Source of the DNA: Gorillibacterium timonense
GTDB lineage: Bacteria; Bacillota; Bacilli; Paenibacillales; NBRC-103111
Length of the DNA stretch: 64,000 nucleotides
Direction: 5' to 3'
Assembly: GCF_001457415.1 (NCBI RefSeq)
Contig: NZ_LN881723.1
Coordinates: 1,066,531-1,130,530, forward strand
The position numbers and the translations under genes are program-made. This document shows positions 58,011 through 64,000 of the stretch, piece by piece (position 1 is the first letter of the stretch; each line of letters opens with the position of its first letter). The notes under the pieces are model-generated. The model saw nothing but the letters and a program-made list of their open reading frames with translations. It was not told the origin of the DNA and made no database searches.

Positions 58011-58823
58011 ATGAAATTGGCCTACAATCTTTTTCCGGGCGGGTTGTCCAAAGCCTTGACCTTGAGCTATGACGACGGAAGAATCCATGACCGCAAGTTA
58101 ATTGATATTCTGAACCGTCACGGCATCAAATCGACCTTTCATCTCAATTCCGGCAAGTTCGGGATGCAGGGTTATATTGAGGCGGAGGAGGTAACGGCGC
58201 TCTATTCAGGGCATGAGGTGTCGGTTCACACGGTTACCCATCCGTTTCTGGAGCAGACGCCTCGGGAGCGGATCATCATGGAGGTTGTGGAAGACCGGCG
58301 TTCGTTGGAAGGCTTGGCCGGCTACCCCGTCAGGGGGATGTCTTACCCTTTTGGCACCTATAATGCGGAGGTCGTCTCGATCCTGAAAGCGCTCGGCATC
58401 CAGTATTCCCGGACTACCCAATCCACTAAGCGTTTCGATCTGCCGGAGGAACCGCTGCTCTGGCATCCGACTTGCCATCATCGCGACATGCTGGCTCTCT
58501 CTGAAGAATTTTTGGCTTTGACGCCAAAGCCTTGGGGAACCAAACCCTCCCTCTTCTATGTATGGGGTCACAGCTATGAATTCCATGACAACAACAATTG
58601 GGAGGACATCGAGCGGTTCTGCTCGCTCATGGGCGGCCGGTCCGACATCTGGTACGCGACCAACATGGAGATTATCGATTACTTCCAGGCTCTCGACCGC
58701 CTGCAGCTATCGGTGGACGGTTCGATTCTGCATAACCCCTCGGCCAGCCCATTGTGGGTTTCGGCGAACAATCAACCCGTAGAGATCGGACCGGGACAAA
58801 CCGTGCGGTTGGGTGAGCTCTAA
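58011..58823 (+). CDS. Polysaccharide deacetylase family protein (CE4-like)
   Basis: 270 residues with a NodB fold: TLSYDDGRIHDRKLIDILNR with the Asp-Asp pair, GIKSTFHLNSG, HEVSVHTVTHPFLEQTP with the metal-binding His residues, and MSYPFGTYN. Deacetylates a sugar or an N-acetyl group. It lacks a signal peptide, so it acts inside the cell, in keeping with processing of imported oligosaccharides. Start at 58011 with AGGAGG upstream; a longer in-frame reading overlaps the regulator gene. It follows the regulator after 46 bases and ends at a bidirectional terminator. Confidence 0.88.
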   Translation: MKLAYNLFPGGLSKALTLSYDDGRIHDRKLIDILNRHGIKSTFHLNSGKFGMQGYIEAEEVTALYSGHEVSVHTVTHPFLEQTPRERIIMEVVEDRRSLEGLAGYPVRGMSYPFGTYNAEVVSILKALGIQYSRTTQSTKRFDLPEEPLLWHPTCHHRDMLALSEEFLALTPKPWGTKPSLFYVWGHSYEFHDNNNWEDIERFCSLMGGRSDIWYATNMEIIDYFQALDRLQLSVDGSILHNPSASPLWVSANNQPVEIGPGQTVRLGEL

Positions 58824-58881
58824 TCGCCTGCCTGCCGCATCTCCGCTTCTTGGTTTCTCGTTCTCGGTACGTGAATTGACA

Positions 58882-58937
58882 GAAGCAAAAGAGCCTTCCA
58901 GCCACGGTTCCCGTGGTTCGAAGGCTCTTTTGCTTCC
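58882..58937. terminator. Strong bidirectional terminator
   Basis: Stem GAAGCAAAAGAGCCTTC with GAAGGCTCTTTTGCTTC, containing a second CCACGG/CCGTGG stem. It ends the deacetylase transcript and the convergent dehydrogenase transcript. Confidence 0.9.
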
Positions 58938-59010
58938 AATGAAGCTTGAATTGATTTTATAATTGCTGTTTTCGTGCTCCGGCCATCCCAATGGTTAGAA
59001 GAAAACTCTC

Positions 59011-60114
59011 TTAGTCCACGATGCCCTGGACGAGACCGGACGGCAGCGGGCGTGGACGCTCGCATGCCGGGGAGAGTGCCGCATAGAACCCGGAGTCTGC
59101 GCTCACGTGGAAGGCGTGCATGATCTCCAGCACATGCTGCGCCAGCTCGCCATTAGCCCTCGGCCGCTCTCCCGAGCGGATGCAGGACGCGAGATCCGCC
59201 ACCCCGATCCCCCGGCTGTTTCCGGAGTAAGGGAACAGGAGCGGTAGCTCGGAGAAGGACGTCCCTTGCTCATGCCGCAGCAACACGGGGCCTCCGAAGG
59301 TATTCGGATCGGGGACGATCAGCGTCCCTCGCGTACCGTAGATTTCGATCCGCGGTAGGGTGCTGCTCCAAACGTCGAAGCTCATGATCATCGTGGCCAG
59401 CGCGCCGCCGGCAAATTGGAGCGTTCCGGCCACATGCGTCGGCACCTGGACGTCGATCTTCTGGCCAAACTTCGCCGCGCTCGTGATGATCCGTTCCGAG
59501 AACGAGGTCTTGGTCATGCCGCACACCGAGGATACCGGTCCGAGGAGCGATACCAGCGCCGTGAGATAATACGGTCCCATATCGAACATCGGCCCGCCTC
59601 CCGGAGCGTAATAGAACTCCGGGGCTGGGTGCCAGCTTTCATGGCCATGGCAGACCATGAAGGCCGAAGCGGCAACCGGCTCGCCGATAAAGCCGTCGTC
59701 GATCAGCTTGCGGCAGGTTTGAAGCCCCGCTCCCAGGAAGGTATCCGGTGCGCAGCCGAGCAGCAGCCCCCGCTCTCTCGCTAATTCAACCAGCTCCCGG
59801 CCCTGTTCCGGATAAAGCGCCAGCGGCTTCTCCACATAGACATGCTTGCCCGCGAGCAGCGCATCGCGGCATATGGCGTAATGATTGCCCGGCGTCGTCA
59901 GGTTGACGACAATCTCGATCTCGGGATCGGCGAGCAGCTCCTCGGTGGTCAGCACCCGAGGCACCCCGTATTGCTCCGCCGCTTGCTGAGCCTTCTCCCG
60001 TGTCAGATCGGAGCAAGCCAAAACCTCTGTATTTTGAAATAGCTTCGTCAGGTTTTCGAAATAAATACCGCTGATGTTGCCGCAGCCGACAATTCCGATC
60101 TTGGTTTTGTCCAT
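59011..60114 (-). CDS. Gfo/Idh/MocA-family oxidoreductase
   Basis: 367 residues. The Rossmann motif is [20 protein letters not shown] at the N-terminus; [11 protein letters not shown] is the family catalytic-Lys motif near residue 95; the C-terminal domain has [20 protein letters not shown] with the conserved GPxxDxGxxY-like sequence. It oxidises or reduces a sugar or its derivative with NAD(P)(H), or acts by retro-aldol chemistry, in the cytoplasm. It follows the ThuA gene on the same strand after 113 bases that contain two direct copies of GAAGCTGTAGAGGA. It may modify a sugar from the locus; substrate unknown. Confidence 0.92.
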   Translation of the reverse strand: MDKTKIGIVGCGNISGIYFENLTKLFQNTEVLACSDLTREKAQQAAEQYGVPRVLTTEELLADPEIEIVVNLTTPGNHYAICRDALLAGKHVYVEKPLALYPEQGRELVELARERGLLLGCAPDTFLGAGLQTCRKLIDDGFIGEPVAASAFMVCHGHESWHPAPEFYYAPGGGPMFDMGPYYLTALVSLLGPVSSVCGMTKTSFSERIITSAAKFGQKIDVQVPTHVAGTLQFAGGALATMIMSFDVWSSTLPRIEIYGTRGTLIVPDPNTFGGPVLLRHEQGTSFSELPLLFPYSGNSRGIGVADLASCIRSGERPRANGELAQHVLEIMHAFHVSADSGFYAALSPACERPRPLPSGLVQGIVD

Positions 60115-60227
60115 AGTCGCTTCCTCGCCTTCTCTGGCTATTGAATTTCTTCTGTAGGCTCCTCTACAGCTTCCACTGCAGGTCCTCTACAGCTTCCTCT
60201 GTCCTGTCCCGCGCAGCATTCTTTCGA

Positions 60228-60887
60228 TCAGCGCGCCGCCCAGAGGAAGCCCCGGCGCATCAGTTCCTTCGCCTCCGGGATGTCGAAGAGATCGGCGTGG
60301 TGGCCGAGCGAATTATAGAACACCCGCCCTTGTCCCCATCGCTTCGTGTAGACCACTGGCATCCGGACGATGCCGTTCGTGGCGTGAGGGCTGTCACTAA
60401 GCGAAAAGGTCGTCGTCGCCAGTACCTGAACCGCGGGATCGACATGAAGGTAATACTGCTCCGACTTCACCCGGAAATCGCGAAGCCCTTCTACGATCGG
60501 ACTGTCGCTCGACGAGACGAGGTTCACCTCATAATCCACTCCGTCTCCAAAAGGATGCGCCACCCACTGGGCTCCGGTCATAAATTGCCATTCAACGCAG
60601 CCACGAAAGGCATCGCACATCCCGCCGTGACAGCCGACCAGCCCGACACCCGACTCGACCGCTTTCAACACCGGCTGCACCTGCTCGCCGCTGATCTCAC
60701 CCATCGTCCATACCGGAACGATCAGACTGAGCCCGAGCAAAGACTCCTCGTCCCGGAAGCGGTTAAGCGATTCTGCGATTTCCACTTCGAAGCCTTCCTC
60801 CCGCAGTATTTCAGCAAATGCCTCGGAAACCTCCACCGGTTCATGTCCATCCCATCCGCCTCGAACAATCAACGCTTGCTTTGCCAT
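60228..60887 (-). CDS. ThuA-domain protein
   Basis: 219 residues of the ThuA (trehalose utilisation) family with a glutamine-amidotransferase-like fold: ALIVRGGWDGHEPVEVSEAF, LIVPVWTMGEISGEQVQPVL, GVGLVGCHGGMCDAF, and the C-terminal GQGRVFYNSLGHHADLFD motif. The Cys in GCHGG is at the position of the nucleophile elbow. The family is linked to sugar catabolism through partnership with Gfo/Idh/MocA dehydrogenases, as here. GGGAGG lies upstream of the ATG. It leads a two-gene operon and is divergent from the AraC gene. Confidence 0.92.
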   Translation of the reverse strand: MAKQALIVRGGWDGHEPVEVSEAFAEILREEGFEVEIAESLNRFRDEESLLGLSLIVPVWTMGEISGEQVQPVLKAVESGVGLVGCHGGMCDAFRGCVEWQFMTGAQWVAHPFGDGVDYEVNLVSSSDSPIVEGLRDFRVKSEQYYLHVDPAVQVLATTTFSLSDSPHATNGIVRMPVVYTKRWGQGRVFYNSLGHHADLFDIPEAKELMRRGFLWAAR

Positions 60888-61107
60888 TTCCGCCTATTCC
60901 TCCCTTAATTTATCCTTGATCGTTCCTCCATTGATCCTTGATTAACCCTTGAATAACCCCTCGCTTGCATGAACTATGTTCTCTGGCCTTCGCTCAAATT
61001 GTAAATCAGCGCCGCTTCCAACGCTCGCCAATTCCGTTGCCGGACCAGTCATTTTTTGCTACGATTTACTCATCGAGAAGGAATTTGCGAAAACAAAGGA
61101 GACTTTC

Positions 61108-61944
61108 ATGAAAGCGTTTCACGAAAATCGGTTTTATCACTCCTCTCTCCCGTTTACCGCCTATCTCAGCCACAACATCAGTTTTTTGGCCCATTGGCAT
61201 AATGACCTGGAATTTGTCACCGTGATCGAGGGAAGCCTGCGGATGGGAATCAATTCCGAGAGCCGGTTGCTTAGCGCGGGAGACATCGCCGTCTGTGGCA
61301 GTGGCGACATTCATTACTATGAAAGCCTTGACAGCGACTCGCTCGTCCTTATCGTGATCTTCAATCCGCAGATGATCGGCAGCCCCGGTGGCTGGCCGAC
61401 CGGCATCCGCCTCGCTACTCCGTTCTTTGACGAGGCCGTTCTTTCCTCCCCGGAAAATGAAGCCTTCCATCGCCTTGTCTCCCGGCTCCTGCACGAGCTG
61501 CTGGACGAAGCGAAGCACAGGACGGAGCAATACGAGATGATCGTCACTGGGCTCGCGTACCAGCTGTGCGGGACGATCCTTCGCTTCGCCCGCTGCGAGC
61601 CCGCCGACTTGAAGCGGGACAAGAGGCGGATGATGAGCATGCGGGTCATGCAGGGAGTGTTGGATTACTTGGATAGCCATTACGCTGAGGTCATCACTCT
61701 GGAGGATGCCGCCCGTCAGGCCAACATGAGCCTGTTTCACTTCTCGCGCTTCTTTAAAAGCATCACCGGCATGAGCTTCACCTCGTATCTCAACAACATT
61801 CGGCTGAACAAGGCGGAAGAGTTGATTCTCTCGACGAACCTGAGCATGCTTGAGATTGCGCTCGAGAGCGGCTTTACCAACGTGAGGACCTTCAACCGCG
61901 TCTTCCGCCAGCTTCGCGGTCGCACTCCCTCCGATCTCCGGTGA
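61108..61944 (+). CDS. AraC-family regulator with N-terminal cupin
   Basis: 278 residues. The sugar-sensing cupin covers about 1-110 (FLAHWHNDLEFVTVIEGSLR, LLSAGDIAVCGSGDIHYYES). The AraC HTH covers 180-278: ITLEDAARQANMSLFHFSRF, FKSITGMSFTSYLNNIRLN, LEIALESGFTNVRTFNRVF and RGRTPSDLR. It probably controls the divergent ThuA-dehydrogenase operon. Start at ATG 61108 with AAAGGAG eight bases upstream; a longer reading from 60976 lacks a ribosome site. Confidence 0.9.
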   Translation: MKAFHENRFYHSSLPFTAYLSHNISFLAHWHNDLEFVTVIEGSLRMGINSESRLLSAGDIAVCGSGDIHYYESLDSDSLVLIVIFNPQMIGSPGGWPTGIRLATPFFDEAVLSSPENEAFHRLVSRLLHELLDEAKHRTEQYEMIVTGLAYQLCGTILRFARCEPADLKRDKRRMMSMRVMQGVLDYLDSHYAEVITLEDAARQANMSLFHFSRFFKSITGMSFTSYLNNIRLNKAEELILSTNLSMLEIALESGFTNVRTFNRVFRQLRGRTPSDLR

Positions 61945-62063
61945 TTGGAGTGCCCCGCGCAGGACTGCTGTTAGGGATTGTCGCCAGTCGTTATAAAGGT
62001 CCTCTGGAGTCACGATGGGAGACGCTAGTACCAATCGCAAAACGATCGCGATTCGGTTCACGT

Positions 62064-62094
62064 AAAAAAAGCGCCTGGTTTCAGGCGCTTTTCG
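62064..62094. terminator. Bidirectional terminator
   Basis: GCGCCTG, GTTT loop, CAGGCGC, with TTTT on the plus side and TTTTTTT on the minus side. Confidence 0.85.
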
Positions 62095-62114
62095 TTCACT
62101 CGATAGGTGGCAGG

Positions 62115-62465
62115 TCAAGCCGATGGAGATGCTTTCTTTACCTGATAGCGGTCTTTTTCATGAAAGAAGGTTATATCCGCATAACCGGCGTAGATCTTAC
62201 CCGAGTGCTTGGCACCGCTCGGAATGAAATAGCGGTCTCCTTTTACGAAAGTATGCTGCACTCCGTCGATGATCAATTCGATCTTTCCTTCAAGAACAAT
62301 TCCCCATTGGCTGTCGTGAGAATGCTCCTGCAAGTCTACATCCTCGGCAAACTCCATAAACAAGATCTGATGGGAATCCGCCTGAGACAGAAACGCGCTG
62401 ATCCCCTTAAGCGGAATATCCGCTTCGGGTAGGTTGGTGATGATCTCCGGGAATAGGGCAGACAT
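62115..62465 (-). CDS. Small cupin-domain protein
   Basis: 116 residues. A single cupin with HSHDSQWGIVLEGKIELIID (motif 1) and IPSGAKHSGKIYAGYADITF (motif 2), giving three His and a Glu-like position for a metal. The family is too broad to assign a reaction. Start at ATG 62465 with AAAAGGAGG a few bases upstream; the ATG at 62486 has none. Single-gene unit that shares a terminator with the AraC gene. Confidence 0.85.
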   Translation of the reverse strand: MSALFPEIITNLPEADIPLKGISAFLSQADSHQILFMEFAEDVDLQEHSHDSQWGIVLEGKIELIIDGVQHTFVKGDRYFIPSGAKHSGKIYAGYADITFFHEKDRYQVKKASPSA

Positions 62466-62653
62466 AGTTCTCCTCCTTTTGAGCATGGAAATTCAAACGC
62501 ATGAATTTTAGCCCCTTATATTCCTTTTCCGAATTGTGAAAAAGAGTCCTTTCAAGCTACCCATGTCGAGTAAATTGAGCTCCATTACGGAAACATAAGT
62601 TCGTCCACTTGTTCGGCCAATAAATTGCTCCAGACCCACAAGCTGTGCACGGC

Positions 62654-63859
62654 TCAAGATGCGGGACTACCTTTGCTTTTTACTCTCATCAACATAACGA
62701 TGAACACGATACTTATACTCCCCGCCGCGAGCATAGCAACGCCTATACTCCATAATTCCAAGAGAACCGGCGCCAAGACTATCCCCAGGATGGCGCTGCA
62801 CACAATAGCTATTTTATAGAAGGACATCACTCTTCCTATGTATTGGTGATCCACTTTTTCTTGAATGATGCTGTTGCACAGAATCGACATATTGCAATCC
62901 AAAAATCCCATTGCCATGTTCGCAGCATAACTAAGGACGATCATATCGGCATTGCCCCAAAGGATATAACTCATTGAAGCAAACAGGCTGATCCATAAAA
63001 AGGAGTTGTATTTATTAAGTCCTTTTCTCTTTATTAATCTTATCCATAACGGCCCCAGCAAGCTGCCGATCGCCATTGCATAACTAAAGTAGACAATCCC
63101 CTCAGCGCCTACCTTAATGATATGATCCGCAACGTAAACCTTGTAGATTTCATAAAACCTTCCCAAGATGGCATAGCACATCATAACGGATATAAACACC
63201 AGGATCATTCGGTTTTCCTTGATTTGGGTGTATCCTTCCTTGGCGAATGCAAATAGCATAAATTTCTTGGGAGATGCTTGTTCAGCCTTAACGGAGTTGT
63301 AGTTGATCCTGGTGAACAAGATGGCGGCGATGATGAACGTCAACGAATCAATAACGAATAAGACATCCGAGCCAAAATGAATGTAGAGAATCCCGCCTAT
63401 GCCAGGAGCCGTTAACAGAATGATCGTTCCCATAACGCTAAAAACACTGTTTGCGCTCTCCAGATCTTTTTTCTCAACAATCTCCGGTAACATAGCCGCT
63501 TGGGCTGTATTATCCATATCACTTGTACCCTGCAGCAGGAAAATCAAAACAAAGGCAAAGACAATATACGAACTTGAGGTAAAGACAAACAGGAGGGATA
63601 GAACCGCACTGATCCAATAAATCGTTATGCTGATCTTCTTCCGGTTGAATTTATCCGCAATAATTCCAGAGAAAAACTGAATCGGAATCCGGATAACAGC
63701 CCGTATCAACCACATTCCAGCTACTCCGACGACAGACTGTGTCATGTTATATAGCAATAATGTTAGCGCCAGATTATAAAGGTTGTCACCAATTGAGGAT
63801 ACCAATGAAGCCAAGCACATCCTGGAAAAGTTGCGATTATCGAATAACAAGCTTTTCAT
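62654..63859 (-). CDS. MFS transporter
   Basis: 401 residues and about twelve membrane helices. It starts LLFDNRNFSRMCLASLVSSI, then GDNLYNLALTLLLYNMT; the cytoplasmic loop GIIADKFNRKKISITIYWIS is the MFS signature A of the MFS_3/EntS-like group. It would export a drug, peptide or siderophore by proton antiport. Base composition is clearly A+T-richer than the rest of the window, with many AAT, ATA and TTA codons, which suggests recent acquisition. GGGAGG lies 17 bases upstream of the ATG. Single gene in this window. Confidence 0.9.
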   Translation of the reverse strand: MKSLLFDNRNFSRMCLASLVSSIGDNLYNLALTLLLYNMTQSVVGVAGMWLIRAVIRIPIQFFSGIIADKFNRKKISITIYWISAVLSLLFVFTSSSYIVFAFVLIFLLQGTSDMDNTAQAAMLPEIVEKKDLESANSVFSVMGTIILLTAPGIGGILYIHFGSDVLFVIDSLTFIIAAILFTRINYNSVKAEQASPKKFMLFAFAKEGYTQIKENRMILVFISVMMCYAILGRFYEIYKVYVADHIIKVGAEGIVYFSYAMAIGSLLGPLWIRLIKRKGLNKYNSFLWISLFASMSYILWGNADMIVLSYAANMAMGFLDCNMSILCNSIIQEKVDHQYIGRVMSFYKIAIVCSAILGIVLAPVLLELWSIGVAMLAAGSISIVFIVMLMRVKSKGSPAS

Positions 63860-64000
63860 TGATTTGATTTTAACCTCCCACTATAAATTAATGTTTTCTT
63901 CCATTTGCTCACGTTTTCTTAGATTTACAACATCGACTTTGTAAAGAGATGGAGATATCATGTTGGCATGACATTTTTTTCTGGAGGAGCCGGTTGCGTC

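Noticed and set aside
60150..60205. Two direct copies of TCCTCTACAGCTTCC between the dehydrogenase and ThuA genes as a mobile-element footprint
   Set aside because: Only two short copies about 24 bases apart with no inverted ends; a simple local duplication explains them.
61107..61120. cre-like TGAAAGCGTTTCA at the start of the AraC gene
   Set aside because: It is 13 instead of 14 bases long, so the two halves are out of register with the CcpA consensus, and it is formed by the first codons of the gene.
1..64000. CRISPR array or prophage
   Set aside because: The only regular direct repeats (27-bp and 28-bp arrays) have no unique spacers, and no cas, integrase, terminase or structural phage genes are present.

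Overview
The window is about 57% G+C and has the gene style of a Paenibacillaceae bacterium (Paenibacillus, Cohnella or a close relative). Signs of this are AGGAGG-type ribosome sites with some TTG and GTG starts, a Spo0E-family phosphatase, a YheC/YheD-type spore protein, a Lia/Psp envelope-stress operon, Lpl/Yte/YesMN-type polysaccharide utilisation genes and an AloR/AloP-like peptide signalling pair. I see no rRNA, tRNA, CRISPR array, prophage or complete insertion sequence. Species cannot be assigned from the sequence alone.

Layout. 1-9.1 kb: the start of a spore-coat ATP-grasp gene (window edge), an ABC ATPase behind a 5'-truncated gene remnant, prfC, an EEP nuclease/phosphatase, a VIT1/CCC1 transporter, an EamA exporter, a KynB-like cyclase and zwf. 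9.2-12.2 kb: PAP2 phosphatase, FUSC/ArAE transporter and an sdpRI-like pair with a perfect operator palindrome. 12.3-17.2 kb: a seven-gene envelope-stress operon (LiaI-like, PspA, PspC, PspA, LiaF, LiaS, LiaR). 17.6-19.0 kb: padR with two DUF2812 genes. 19.2-31.8 kb: mixed housekeeping and accessory genes, namely a UvrC-like protein lacking the C-terminal nuclease, zinc-ribbon protein, AKR, CDF, SNF transporter, Eis-like acetyltransferase, minimal FAD protein, histidine phosphatase, cupin with a 27-bp tandem array, aminotransferase and LDH-like dehydrogenase. 31.9-35.2 kb: a two-component system with a BcrAB-like ABC transporter. 35.6-40.0 kb: fucose operon fucI-fucK-fucA-fucU. 40.3-43.6 kb: deoD and a GH94 phosphorylase with an upstream cre-like site.

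45.1-47.1 kb: a Spo0E-like gene and the most interesting locus, a 477-aa HTH/TPR receptor whose 3' end overlaps a 54-aa secreted propeptide carrying SHGDGY twice. It resembles the AloR-AloP quorum-sensing families of Paenibacillus. 47.3-61.9 kb: a polysaccharide utilisation locus. Binding protein, two permeases, a heparinase II/III-type lyase and a GH88 unsaturated glucuronyl hydrolase form one operon. Divergent to it are a YesM/YesN-type two-component system and a polysaccharide deacetylase; a Gfo/Idh/MocA dehydrogenase, a ThuA protein and an AraC regulator follow. The inferred job is import of uronate-containing oligosaccharides, cytoplasmic beta-elimination and removal of the unsaturated uronate. 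The ABC ATPase is not here. 62.1-63.9 kb: a cupin and an A+T-rich MFS transporter that looks acquired.

Four intergenic regions carry related, decayed elements of about 100 bp with terminal inverted repeats (near 5.3, 6.7, 23.4 and 29.3 kb), which look like a MITE or REP-like family.
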